NCBI GenBank assembly: GCA_905235085.1
Contig: CAJOKD010000002.1
Coordinates: 62,001-126,000 of the forward strand
Direction: 5' to 3'
Source: an uncultured Bacteroidales bacterium
Lineage (GTDB): Bacteria; Bacteroidota; Bacteroidia; Bacteroidales; UBA932
DNA: 64,000 nucleotides
Under the pieces are notes generated by a model. It did no database searches and was not told the DNA's origin. It saw only the letters and a program-made list of their open reading frames with translations. The first letter of the stretch is position 1, and every line of letters begins with the position of its first letter. This document shows, in pieces, positions 53,787-63,449 of this stretch. Both the position numbers and the translations under genes were made by a program.

Positions 53787-56700
53787 ATGTCAGTGAAGAA
53801 AATTGTACTGTCACTCTGTTTCGTATTTGCCACTCTGGCGGCGATGGCCCAGACCAAAACGGTGAAGGGTATTGTCTATGAGGACGAGACGGGTGAGCCT
53901 ATGATCGGAGCTGCAGTTACGATCGCCGGTACGACCAAGGGCGTGGCCACCAATTTGGACGGCTCGTTCACGCTCACTGGGGTCAAGCCTTCCGACAACC
54001 TCAAGTTCGAGGCAGTCGGCAAGGTCGCCCAGATAGTCAAGGTCGGAGATATGACCAACTTCATCATCAAGCTTTCCGATGACAAGAACCAGCTGGAAGA
54101 TGCTGTCGTGGTCGCTTTCGGAAAGCAGAAGAAGGAGAGTGTCATCGGTTCCGTGACCGCTATCGACGTGCAGACTTTGAAGGTTCCGTCGAGTAACCTC
54201 ACAACAGCCCTTGCAGGAAACGTTGCCGGAATCATCGCCTACCAGCGTTCAGGAGAGCCTGGTCAGGACAACGCCGATTTCTTCGTGCGAGGCATTACGA
54301 CTTTCGGAGCCAACACCAGTCCTCTCATCCTCATCGACAACATCGAGCTGACTTCCACCGACCTTGCCAGGCTCCAGCCTGACGATATCGAGAGTTTCTC
54401 CATTATGAAGGATGCTACGGCGACCGCCTTGTACGGTGCCCGAGGTGCGAACGGAGTCATCTATGTCACGACCAAGAGGGGACAGGAAGGTCCGGCAAAG
54501 ATATTCGCCCGTCTGGAGACTTCGATATCGACTCCGACTTCGACGGTGGAGCTGGCCGATCCGGTGACTTATATGAAGTCATACAACGAAGCTATTTCGA
54601 CCCGCGATCCTCTCGGAGAGCTGATGTACAGCTACGACAAGATCGAGCAGACCGGGAAGCCCGGAGCCAACAGGCTCATCTATCCGGCCAACGACTGGTA
54701 TGATATGCTCTTCAAGGATTTTTCTACCGCTTACAGGGCCAACGTTTCGGCACGAGGTGGTGGAAAGGTGGCTACCTACTATGTCACGGGAGGCTTCACC
54801 CAGGATACGGGTATCCTGAAAGTCGACAAGCGCAATTCGTTCAACAACAATATCGACCAGAAGACGTACACCCTCAGGTCGAACGTGGACATCAACATCA
54901 CCCCAACCACCAAGCTGGCCGTCAGGCTTACCGGTAACTTCACCGACTATACCGGACCGCTCAACGGTGGTGATGCTGTGTACAAGCAGGTTGTCCATTC
55001 CGACCCTGTGCTGTTCCCGGCCTACTATCCGGCCGATGACGACCATGTCGGTATCCAGCACATTATGTTCGGTAACTACGACGACGGTTCATATTCCAAC
55101 CCATACGCTGACCTGGTGCGCGGATACAAGGACAATCAGCGTTCCCAGATGATCGCTGCCGTGGAGCTCAACCAGGATCTCGACTTCATCACGAAGGGTC
55201 TGCACTTCATGACCCTCTTCAACTTGACGAGGCTGAGCTACTACCAGGTCTACCGCCAGTTCCATCCGTTCTACTATACGCTTGACAGGTACGACTCCTA
55301 CACCGGAGAATACCATGTCCAGAGGATCAATGACAACGGTACCGACTACCTGTCATATTCCGAGGGCGACAAGACCATCACCAATACGATGTATTCCGAG
55401 AGCCGCCTCAACTGGGCGCGCGAATTCGGACGCAGTGATGTCTCCGGCCTTCTGGTACTCACGGCCCGCGAGCAGCTCAATGCTAACGCCGGTTCCCTGC
55501 AGATGTCTCTGCCTTCCAGGAACGCCAGCCTCTCCGGACGTTTCACCTACGGATGGGACAAGCGTTACTTCGCGGAGTTCAACTTCGGATACAACGGTTC
55601 CGAGCGTTTCCACAAGAGCCACCGCTGGGGATTCTTCCCGTCTGTGGGAGCCGCCTGGATGGTATCCAACGAGAAGTTCTTCAAGCCTTTGACCAACGTG
55701 GTCAACAACCTGAAGCTGCGTGCGTCCTACGGTCTCGTGGGTAACGACAACATCGGAGACTCCAGCAACAGGTTCTACTACCTCTCCGAAACGAATATGA
55801 CCAGCGCGGCACGAAGGGCTTATTTCGGTGAATTCCAGGGAGTCACCTTAGATGGTATCAGTGTCTCCCGCTATGCCAACGAGGCCATTACGTGGGAGAA
55901 ATCCTACAAGAGCAACTACGCTGTCGAACTCGGCCTGTTCAAGAAACTGGACATCATCGCCGAGTACTTCACGGAGCATCGTACCGATATCTTCATGACC
56001 AGGGCCGACATCCCTGAGACGATGGGTCTGGAAGCCGCAATCTCCGCCAACATCGGCGAGGCCAAGGCTCATGGCGTGGATATCCAGGCCGACTACAAGC
56101 AGGTCTGGAGCAAGGATTTATGGACTTCCGCCCGAGGCAACTTCACCTATTCGACCAGCAGCTACCTGAAGTATGAGGAGCCTGAATATGCGGAAAGCTA
56201 CCGCCAGCACGTCGGATATTCCCTGAAACAGACCTGGGGATATATAGCCGAGCGTCTGTTCGTCGATGACGAGGAAGCAGACAACTCTCCTTCACAGTCT
56301 GCCTTCGGAAGCCAGTACGGCGGAGGTGACATCAAGTACACCGATGTCAACCAAGACGGAATAATAAATGAAGCCGATATGGTGCCGATCGGCCTTCCGA
56401 CCACTCCTGAGATCATCTACGGTTTCGGAGCTTCTCTCGGCTGGAAGGGATTCGACTTCTCGGTGTTCTTCCAGGGACTTGCCAACGAGTCTTTCTGGAT
56501 CGACGCCAGCACGAACTACAACCCGTCCAGGAACATCGCCGGTACGGCTCCGTTCGTCCACAACACCCAGTTGCTCAAGGCTTATGCCGACAGCCACTGG
56601 AGCGAAGACAACCGAGACATCTACGCTCTCTGGCCGCGCTACAGCGCATATGCCAACAACAACAACTCAGCCACCAGTACCTGGTGGATGCGCGACGGTG

Positions 56701-56915
56701 CATTCCTCCGCCTGAAACAGCTCGAAATCGGTTACACCCTTCCTTTCAAGCTCACCGAGAAATGGAGGATCGAGAGTGCCCGAGTCTATTTCCAGGGCAA
56801 CAATATGCTCTGCTGGAGCCGCTTCAAGCTCTGGGATCCGGAACTTGCAGGATCAGGCCTCAACTACCCGATCCAGCGTACTTTCAACATCGGTTTCCAC
56901 GTGACCTTCAAATAA
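53787..56915 (+). CDS. SusC/RagA-type TonB-dependent transporter (third complete pair)
   Basis: The 1042-residue outer-membrane transporter starts at the ATG at 53787 (signal MSVKKIVLSLCFVFATLAAM). The carboxypeptidase-regulatory-like domain has VYEDETGEPMIGAAVTIAG, then comes the plug with EDAVVVAFGKQKKESVIGSV and the SusC signature MKDATATALYGARGANGVIYV. The barrel ends in FNIGFHVTFK. It is about 140 residues shorter than the other two SusC proteins and clearly a separate branch. It diverges from the GH92 pair across an 85-base region and is followed by SusD after nine bases. Cargo may be mannose-containing glycans, judged from the neighbour only. Confidence 0.95.
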   Translation: MSVKKIVLSLCFVFATLAAMAQTKTVKGIVYEDETGEPMIGAAVTIAGTTKGVATNLDGSFTLTGVKPSDNLKFEAVGKVAQIVKVGDMTNFIIKLSDDKNQLEDAVVVAFGKQKKESVIGSVTAIDVQTLKVPSSNLTTALAGNVAGIIAYQRSGEPGQDNADFFVRGITTFGANTSPLILIDNIELTSTDLARLQPDDIESFSIMKDATATALYGARGANGVIYVTTKRGQEGPAKIFARLETSISTPTSTVELADPVTYMKSYNEAISTRDPLGELMYSYDKIEQTGKPGANRLIYPANDWYDMLFKDFSTAYRANVSARGGGKVATYYVTGGFTQDTGILKVDKRNSFNNNIDQKTYTLRSNVDINITPTTKLAVRLTGNFTDYTGPLNGGDAVYKQVVHSDPVLFPAYYPADDDHVGIQHIMFGNYDDGSYSNPYADLVRGYKDNQRSQMIAAVELNQDLDFITKGLHFMTLFNLTRLSYYQVYRQFHPFYYTLDRYDSYTGEYHVQRINDNGTDYLSYSEGDKTITNTMYSESRLNWAREFGRSDVSGLLVLTAREQLNANAGSLQMSLPSRNASLSGRFTYGWDKRYFAEFNFGYNGSERFHKSHRWGFFPSVGAAWMVSNEKFFKPLTNVVNNLKLRASYGLVGNDNIGDSSNRFYYLSETNMTSAARRAYFGEFQGVTLDGISVSRYANEAITWEKSYKSNYAVELGLFKKLDIIAEYFTEHRTDIFMTRADIPETMGLEAAISANIGEAKAHGVDIQADYKQVWSKDLWTSARGNFTYSTSSYLKYEEPEYAESYRQHVGYSLKQTWGYIAERLFVDDEEADNSPSQSAFGSQYGGGDIKYTDVNQDGIINEADMVPIGLPTTPEIIYGFGASLGWKGFDFSVFFQGLANESFWIDASTNYNPSRNIAGTAPFVHNTQLLKAYADSHWSEDNRDIYALWPRYSAYANNNNSATSTWWMRDGAFLRLKQLEIGYTLPFKLTEKWRIESARVYFQGNNMLCWSRFKLWDPELAGSGLNYPIQRTFNIGFHVTFK

Positions 56916-56924
56916 TTGAGAGCT

Positions 56925-58886
56925 ATGAAGAATATGAATATACTGAAATGTTTCGCTTTGGCAGCCGTGGTTCTCTCCACGACCGTGTCTTGCAACAAAT
57001 ATCTTGACGTGGTTCCGGACGACGGAGTGGCACGTATCGATATGGCTTTCAACCTGCGTTCTTCCGCTATCCGTTATCTTGGAACCTGCTATTCCTATAT
57101 GCCGGTAGACGGCAATGTGATCCACGATTCCGCGATGCTCACCGGCGATGAACTCTGGGATCTCGTGGGAAGGATCGTGTCCAACACGAACGCCCGTGTA
57201 CCGAACGGTTATTTCCAGATCGCAAGAGGTTTCCAGAGCGCATCCAACGTCAGGGCCAACGACTGGGCGGATATGTACAAGGGTATCCGCTGCTGCGATA
57301 TCCTCGTGGAGAACATAGACCGTGTTCCGGATATGACGCTCCAGGAGAAGATGCAGTGGAAGGCTGAGGCTACTTTCCTCAAGGCATATTACCACTTCCA
57401 TCTCGTGCGCAAATGGGGTCCGGTTCCGATTATCCGCGAGAGCCTGCCGATCGATTCCGATATGGAGGCCGTACGTATGTACCGTGACAACATCGACGAC
57501 TGCTTCGACTATATCATCTCCCTGCTGGACCAGGCAATGGAGAACCTTCCGGTGACCGTTCAGTCCAACGATGAACTCGGCAGGATCACCAGGCCTATCT
57601 GCGCAGCCTTGAAAGCTAGGGTGGCGGTCTATGCAGCCAGTCCTCTGTTCAACGGCAACGAGGAAGAATCAGCCCTTGTGGACGACCGCGGAGAGCAGCT
57701 TTTCCCTTCCAAGACCGAGGAAGAGAAGCTCGAGCGCTGGAGATATGCCGTAACTGCTTGCGAGGAAGCGATCGCTGCCGCCGAGCAAGCCAACTTCCAG
57801 CTGTTCGACAAAAGCACGATAGCCTCGAGCTACCGTATGTGCGACTCCCTGCTCACCGATATGACTCTCCGCTGTGCCTTCAACCTCAGATGGAACCAGG
57901 AGTTGATCTGGGGCAATACCCAGAGGGATGTCAACAACTACGGCTCTATCCAGGCTTTCCAGCAATGGACGATGCCGAATATGTCTGAATATTCCCACTC
58001 TACAGGCGGCTACCGCTTCGTAGGAGTACCGATGAAGATCGTGGACCAGTTCTACACTAACCACGGTCTTCCGATCGAGAATGACCTTGCTTGGGAAGGA
58101 GTGAATACCCAGGCCCTCCGCAGGGTCACCGCGGAATACAACTACTACCTCGAGGAAGACTACACCACCGTTGCCCAGAACTTCGACCGTGAGCCCAGGT
58201 TCTATGCTTTTCTTGGCTTCGATGGGGGCAAGTGGCTCGGCCAGATAGCCAATTTCAACGACCTCCAGCCAGAAGATATTCCATATATCAATTGCCGCAA
58301 CGGAGGTGAGCAAGGTAAATCCGGTGGCGAGGTCGGTCCTGTGACGGGCTATTTCGCCAAGAAGCTGTATCCGTACCAGTGTATGTTCACGGCGCAGAAC
58401 TCGTTCTCCACTTACTGGTTCCCTTGGCCTACGATGCGCCTTACCGATCTCTACCTTCTGTACGCCGAGGCTATCAACGAAGCCGAAGGTCCAAACGGAC
58501 AGCATCGGGACGACCTGTTCGCCTGCCTTGACGCCATCCGCTCAAGGGCGGGAATACCGGATGTCAGGACAGCCTGGGACACCTACAGCAACAACCCGGG
58601 CTACTACAATTCCCAGTATGGAATGCGTTCCATCATACACAGGGAGCGCCTGATCGAACTCTGCTTCGAGAGCCAGCGTTTCTGGGATATCCGCCGCTGG
58701 AAGGAAGCTCCTCAAGAGTATTCGAAAGGCATCTACGGTTATACGGTGACAGGAGCTTCTCCTGAAGACTACTATGTAAAGAACCTTGTGGCCACCCAGA
58801 CCTTTGGTCTCAAGGATTACTTCTGGCCTATCTATACTTCTTATCTTTACAAGAATCCGAACCTGGTCCAAAACCTCGGTTGGTAA
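56925..58886 (+). CDS. SusD-like glycan-binding lipoprotein
   Basis: The 653-residue protein starts at the ATG at 56925 and has a lipoprotein signal ending TTVSC, then NKYLDVVPDDGVARIDMAF. Helical segments include EATFLKAYYHFHLVRKWGPVP and TRPICAALKARVAVYAASPL. The C-terminal part has MRLTDLYLLYAEAINEAEGP and RERLIELCFESQRFWDIRRWKEAP, strong SusD marks. It is larger than most family members, mainly through loops in the middle. It forms the pair with the SusC nine bases upstream and precedes lipoproteins of the DUF5000 and DUF4998 types. Confidence 0.95.
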   Translation: MKNMNILKCFALAAVVLSTTVSCNKYLDVVPDDGVARIDMAFNLRSSAIRYLGTCYSYMPVDGNVIHDSAMLTGDELWDLVGRIVSNTNARVPNGYFQIARGFQSASNVRANDWADMYKGIRCCDILVENIDRVPDMTLQEKMQWKAEATFLKAYYHFHLVRKWGPVPIIRESLPIDSDMEAVRMYRDNIDDCFDYIISLLDQAMENLPVTVQSNDELGRITRPICAALKARVAVYAASPLFNGNEEESALVDDRGEQLFPSKTEEEKLERWRYAVTACEEAIAAAEQANFQLFDKSTIASSYRMCDSLLTDMTLRCAFNLRWNQELIWGNTQRDVNNYGSIQAFQQWTMPNMSEYSHSTGGYRFVGVPMKIVDQFYTNHGLPIENDLAWEGVNTQALRRVTAEYNYYLEEDYTTVAQNFDREPRFYAFLGFDGGKWLGQIANFNDLQPEDIPYINCRNGGEQGKSGGEVGPVTGYFAKKLYPYQCMFTAQNSFSTYWFPWPTMRLTDLYLLYAEAINEAEGPNGQHRDDLFACLDAIRSRAGIPDVRTAWDTYSNNPGYYNSQYGMRSIIHRERLIELCFESQRFWDIRRWKEAPQEYSKGIYGYTVTGASPEDYYVKNLVATQTFGLKDYFWPIYTSYLYKNPNLVQNLGW

Positions 58887-58922
58887 TATAATCCTTAACT
58901 GTAACTATATAAGAACAAGAAA

Positions 58923-60242
58923 ATGAAGATTTCCAGAATAATAGTTCTGCTCGCACTCTTCCTTGCAGCCTCTTGTGCTACAGATCTCGGAGGGCGGATC
59001 GACCAGTACGCCAACGTACCTGTCCCTTCCCCCGTGACTGTTACTGGGGTGCGGCCTATCAGCGGAGGAGCCGTCATCAAGGTGTCCATTCCTGATGATC
59101 CCCATCTGAAAGGAGTAGTTGCGGTGTATGAAAGGGCAGGTGTCGAGGTCAATACGAAGATCTCCCGCTACGTCGACAGCCTGTTCGTGGAAGGCTACGC
59201 CGACACCCAGGAACACACCGTCAATATCTATTCATTCAATGTCAACGAGGAGCGCTCTGCGGCGGTTCCGGTGAAGTTCACACCTCTGCCGCCGGCCATT
59301 ATGACCGTGAAAGCATCTATTGCGGAATCGTTCGGAGGGGTCAAAGTCCACATCGAGAACAACACTTCCAGGTCGGACCTCGCAATCTGCATCCTCAAGG
59401 ATGACGATCTTTCCGATTATGGTAAGAAGCTCAGCGATATGAAATGGACGGAAGTCACGACGCTCTTTACCGCCAGCGAGGACATATTCCTTTCACGCCG
59501 CGGTCTGGAGCCGAAGGAGGCTATATTCGGACTCTACCTGCGTGACCACTGGGGCAATATTTCCGATACGCTGACCTCCATCCTGACACCTATCGTGGAG
59601 TCCAAGCTGGACACTGTCAAGGTGAACGGAAAGCTCCACTACGTATTCAAGAATGCCAATCTTGGAGACGACAACTGCAAGAGTACCAATCCGGGTTACT
59701 ACCCTGTCGAGGCCCTCTGGGACGGCTCCGGCTTGAGCTCCATCCCTCACTTCTTCGTGAGTGAGGAAAGCGGCCCCAGCCCTACCTGGCTGACCATCGA
59801 CCTGGGCAACAAGGCCCGCCTCAGCCGTATCACCACCCTGCCGCGAATCGGTTATGTAATATATGGCGGAGGCGCGGTCCGTGATTACGAGTTCTGGGGC
59901 AGTCTGGCTCCAACAGGGGAGGCAGTTCCACCTACATCGGACAATCCTTTCGGCTTTGACGACAGTTGGTTCTGTCTGGGTAAATTCACTCAGGCCAAAC
60001 CTTCGGGCTACCTGTCCAACGGCCTGCCTGGAGAAATAACCCCTGAGGACAGCCAGGTGTACAATGACGGTAACGACTTTGAACTGGATCCGGTTCAGTT
60101 CCCACGCTGCAACGACGAGGTAAGGTACCTCAGGGTTGTATTCTTCAATACTTTCTCCACCTTTGAATATGGTCACTACACCAAGAACCGTCAGGTCCAG
60201 ACCGGCGAGGTGACCCCGTTCGGACAACCTATAATCGATTGA
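58923..60242 (+). CDS. DUF4959/DUF5000-type lipoprotein
   Basis: The 439-residue lipoprotein (AASC, Cys18) starts with a short Ig-like region (about 35-120, DUF4959-like, with VTVTGVRPISGGAVIKVSIP), followed by a second beta-sandwich (about 125-230). A discoidin-like C-terminal domain follows (about 240-439), with YPVEALWDGSG, TWLTIDLGNKARLSRITTLPR and YLRVVFFNTFSTFEYG. This arrangement is that of DUF5000-type lipoproteins found after SusCD in Bacteroidota. Discoidin-like folds often bind sugars, so a surface glycan-binding role is likely. Its stop lies five bases before the next start codon. Confidence 0.75.
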   Translation: MKISRIIVLLALFLAASCATDLGGRIDQYANVPVPSPVTVTGVRPISGGAVIKVSIPDDPHLKGVVAVYERAGVEVNTKISRYVDSLFVEGYADTQEHTVNIYSFNVNEERSAAVPVKFTPLPPAIMTVKASIAESFGGVKVHIENNTSRSDLAICILKDDDLSDYGKKLSDMKWTEVTTLFTASEDIFLSRRGLEPKEAIFGLYLRDHWGNISDTLTSILTPIVESKLDTVKVNGKLHYVFKNANLGDDNCKSTNPGYYPVEALWDGSGLSSIPHFFVSEESGPSPTWLTIDLGNKARLSRITTLPRIGYVIYGGGAVRDYEFWGSLAPTGEAVPPTSDNPFGFDDSWFCLGKFTQAKPSGYLSNGLPGEITPEDSQVYNDGNDFELDPVQFPRCNDEVRYLRVVFFNTFSTFEYGHYTKNRQVQTGEVTPFGQPIID

Positions 60243-60247
60243 CCATT

Positions 60248-61441
60248 ATGAAAAAGGTATATTACATCCTAACGATCCTGGCCCTCGCTCTGGCCGCTGT
60301 TTCCTGCGCCAAGCAGGACACCGTGTACAAGGAATGGGTCAAGGAGGGCGGCTATATCTATCCTGCCAAACCGATCAATGTCGAGGCCCAGCGGGGCTAC
60401 AAGAGGATCGTGGTCCAGTGGACCCTCCCGATGGATCCTTCCATCCGCACGGCCAAGCTTTACTGGGACAGCTACACCTACGAGCAGGAATTCAATTACG
60501 CCGAATATCCTGGCGGAGTAGTCAGAGCCGTGATAGACGGCCTGGAAGACCGTTCCTACACCTTTGACATCGTGAATTTCGACGAAGAAGGGAACCGTTC
60601 GCTGGCAGCCGAGATCACCGCATCTCCATTCGCTGAGAGCTGGCTGGTGTCCCACGCCGATCGTTCCATCAAGTACGCGGAAATGGAAGGTACCGGTGCC
60701 CGGATCCAGATGGGTAAGGCGACCGATGAGGTGGCAGTGACCAAATTCCGTTATGTCAATTCTTCGGGGCAGACCGTTGAGAACAAGGTTTACCTGACTT
60801 CCAACAAGGACGAAATCATCCTTCCTGACGCCAAGAAGTGGGAGTATTTCGAGTATCAGTCAGCCTTCTGTCCTGCAGGAGGAATCGATACGGTGTGGAC
60901 ATCCAACTGGATAAGGTCTCCATATCCTATAGCTACCAATGTGGACGGAGATGTTGCTACAGTTACGGTCACGTCCAACCAGATCCGTGATAATTTCAAG
61001 CCTGAACTGATTCTTGACGGTATCAAGGACGATGGCAACAGCCGCTGGTTCAGCTCCAATGCCTCGGCCTACCGCGGCAGGTTCCCGAAGATCCTGCTGA
61101 TCGACACCAAGCTCTCAGGGAACAACGCACAGACATTCAATCATTTCGTCTTCTACCAGGACCCGGATCCTGACGGACAGACAAGACGTTACATCCGTTC
61201 GGTGAACATATATGTAAGCGATACGAAATTCAACGTGGACGATGCCAACGCAGTGAGCAACTTCGGAGATCCTGTCATTTCGACCGTGATGACCCAGAAC
61301 GAGCCGGTGCAGGAATTCGTCCCTGCTTCTCCGAAGGCCGGGCGCTACATAGCCATTGTCTTCAGGAACTCCTACAACAGCACCGGATTCATCGATCTCT
61401 GGGAATTCGAGGCTTTCGGTTATGTCGAACCTAAAGATTAA
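60248..61441 (+). CDS. DUF4998-type lipoprotein with discoidin-like C-terminus
   Basis: The 397-residue protein starts at the ATG at 60248, giving a lipoprotein signal ending AAVSC. Residues 25-115 contain YKEWVKEGGYIYPAKP and RIVVQWTLPMDPSIRTAKLYW, typical of DUF4998 (a fibronectin III-like fold). A middle region resembles a second such domain, and from about residue 240 there is a discoidin-like region with SRWFSSNASAYRGRFPKILL and AGRYIAIVFRNSYNSTGFID. Like its upstream neighbour it lacks catalytic motifs and is probably a second binding protein of this SusCD locus. Confidence 0.75.
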   Translation: MKKVYYILTILALALAAVSCAKQDTVYKEWVKEGGYIYPAKPINVEAQRGYKRIVVQWTLPMDPSIRTAKLYWDSYTYEQEFNYAEYPGGVVRAVIDGLEDRSYTFDIVNFDEEGNRSLAAEITASPFAESWLVSHADRSIKYAEMEGTGARIQMGKATDEVAVTKFRYVNSSGQTVENKVYLTSNKDEIILPDAKKWEYFEYQSAFCPAGGIDTVWTSNWIRSPYPIATNVDGDVATVTVTSNQIRDNFKPELILDGIKDDGNSRWFSSNASAYRGRFPKILLIDTKLSGNNAQTFNHFVFYQDPDPDGQTRRYIRSVNIYVSDTKFNVDDANAVSNFGDPVISTVMTQNEPVQEFVPASPKAGRYIAIVFRNSYNSTGFIDLWEFEAFGYVEPKD

Positions 61442-61474
61442 TTCATAACACTATTTACTTAATATTTAAACACC

Positions 61475-63424
61475 ATGAAGAAAGGATTATTAGTTCTCCT
61501 GGCTCTTACGACAGTATTTGCATTCTCTTGTAAAGAGAAACCGCAACCTACTCCGGAGCCACCAGAGGAAGAGGTTCTCACGGTTCCTACCAAGACCTAT
61601 TCCGTGGACAAGAATGAAGGATCGCTGGACATCGACTTGCAGGCTAATTACAAATTCACTGCAACCGTTTCCGACGATGCAAAAGAATGGCTTTACGTGG
61701 CTTCTTCCAGAGCCGTTGAAGCACACGTCGTAACTGTCGGTTACCGTGCCAACCCTCTCCCGAAGGAGCGCAGGGGCATCGTGACCATCAAGAGCACGAC
61801 TCTTTCCGAGACCGTCGAGATAATCCAGGCTCCTGGAGATGCTACCATTTCAGTCGGGTTGGAGGGAAGGACGGTCAACCCTCGCGGAATGACCATCGTC
61901 ATCCCTGTGACCAGCAATGATGAAGTAGTGGTGACTCCTGATGCCAGGTGGATGAGGGTCAAGGAAGTCACTTCCGAAGGCTATGTGATCGAGATCGACA
62001 TCAATGACACCGGCGCACCGAGGGAAGGTACCATCACCTTCAGCTCCAAGAGCGATCCTAATGTCAAGGCTACGGTTACTATCACCCAGAAGCCTGCCAA
62101 CGTCGACCCTCACACTCTCAAGCTCCTTGCAGTGGCCAATTCCGCAGTCGAGGATGCTATGCAGGACATTTATCCTATCCTGACTGCCCTTGGCTACACC
62201 AACCTCAAGGTCGGATACTTCCAGGTGGACGACAACCTCGATGTACAGGCAGAGAAGATTTCCGCTGAGAATGCTACCCTTAAGTATTTCTGCACCGATG
62301 CCGAAGGCACTTGGAAAGATGGGGATACTCTCGTTACCGACGTACTCGCTCCGGATGACTGGGATTATGTCATCCTCGGACAGACCATCGCAGACGGTGG
62401 CAAGGGTACGACATTCGACGCAGGTGTCACCAAGATCGTGGAGACCATCCGCAAGACCTGCGAATATGTTCCTTTCGCTTGGTATATGACCTGGGCATAC
62501 CAGGCTTCCTCTACCAATGCCGGTTTCAAGGCTTATGACAATAGCCAGGACGATATGTACGATGCTATTGTCTCTGCCGTCAAGGGCAATATCGAAGGCA
62601 AGGCTGACTTCGAGAAGATCATCCCTGTAGGAACGGCTGTCCAGAATCTCCGTACGAGTTTCTTCGAGGACAACCTGACCAGCAACGGTGTCAATCTCTC
62701 CGTGAACGTCGGACGTCTTACCGCCGCTCTTACGATGGCAAAGGCATTGACGGACAAGAATATCACCGCAGTCGACTACACCTTCAACCCTGAGAAGTAC
62801 AAGTACGAGTCTTACTACCTCCCGGCAATCAAGGAGGCTGTCAACAGCGCCATCGATAATCCGTTCAAGGTGACCGAAAGCGTGAACTATCTGCCACGTA
62901 AGACCAAGCTTGCGGATGCAGCAGGTGCCAAGAATATGATAACCGCTGCCGGCTACAATCCTGCCGACTATGTCGAGGTACCGATAACCATCATCCACAA
63001 TGCTTACTTCGCATCCACTGAAAGTTCCACCCTCAAGACCGGTTTCAACGGAACAGCAGCTTCGGATGCGAACCTCACGAAGTTCGCTTCCACCCATATC
63101 TTCCCGAAGGCCCAGATTCCTATCGGAACCTTGATCGTGGTTATGGAAGGCTATCAATACCGTCCTGACGCCTGGACCGCCCTTGGTACTGTAACGGCTT
63201 CGGCTTCAAGGCCTGGCGATGTCACCGCCGGTGTGGTCGAAGTGACCGATGCCTGGTGGGGCAACTTCAAATTCAGGGGCTTCAACATCGCAAAGTCAGG
63301 TGCTCCTGAACTTACTGATTCCGAGCAGAATACCCTTGACGGGATATTCGGAATCTTCATTCCTAAATCAGTCCTTGGACTCGGTGGTCTCGAGGATTAC
63401 GGCAATGGCCAGTGGACTTGGTAA
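61475..63424 (+). CDS. BACON plus DUF4886 (SGNH-like) lipoprotein, catalytic Asp/His apparently lost
   Basis: The 649-residue lipoprotein (FAFSC, Cys19) has two BACON domains (about 35-120 and 125-207), then a DUF4886 domain starting KLLAVANSAVEDAMQDIYP (216-234) where active relatives have an IGNSFS-type block I. DDWDYVILGQT (294-304) and IPVGTAVQNLRTSF (383-396) are normal for the family. Where the SGNH fold has its Asp-x-x-His pair (DGxHLS in relatives), this protein has Asn404-Gly-Val-Asn407-Leu-Ser. A further 175-residue C-terminal region carries GTLIVVMEGYQYRPDAW. It probably binds rather than hydrolyses, a judgment based on remembered family motifs. Confidence 0.75.
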   Translation: MKKGLLVLLALTTVFAFSCKEKPQPTPEPPEEEVLTVPTKTYSVDKNEGSLDIDLQANYKFTATVSDDAKEWLYVASSRAVEAHVVTVGYRANPLPKERRGIVTIKSTTLSETVEIIQAPGDATISVGLEGRTVNPRGMTIVIPVTSNDEVVVTPDARWMRVKEVTSEGYVIEIDINDTGAPREGTITFSSKSDPNVKATVTITQKPANVDPHTLKLLAVANSAVEDAMQDIYPILTALGYTNLKVGYFQVDDNLDVQAEKISAENATLKYFCTDAEGTWKDGDTLVTDVLAPDDWDYVILGQTIADGGKGTTFDAGVTKIVETIRKTCEYVPFAWYMTWAYQASSTNAGFKAYDNSQDDMYDAIVSAVKGNIEGKADFEKIIPVGTAVQNLRTSFFEDNLTSNGVNLSVNVGRLTAALTMAKALTDKNITAVDYTFNPEKYKYESYYLPAIKEAVNSAIDNPFKVTESVNYLPRKTKLADAAGAKNMITAAGYNPADYVEVPITIIHNAYFASTESSTLKTGFNGTAASDANLTKFASTHIFPKAQIPIGTLIVVMEGYQYRPDAWTALGTVTASASRPGDVTAGVVEVTDAWWGNFKFRGFNIAKSGAPELTDSEQNTLDGIFGIFIPKSVLGLGGLEDYGNGQWTW

Positions 63425-63449
63425 TGACTAACTTCAAAATGACCAGAAT

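Noticed and set aside
61850..63157. Open frame of 435 codons on the minus strand
   Set aside because: Antisense to the DUF4886 gene; composition is that of a reversed coding strand.
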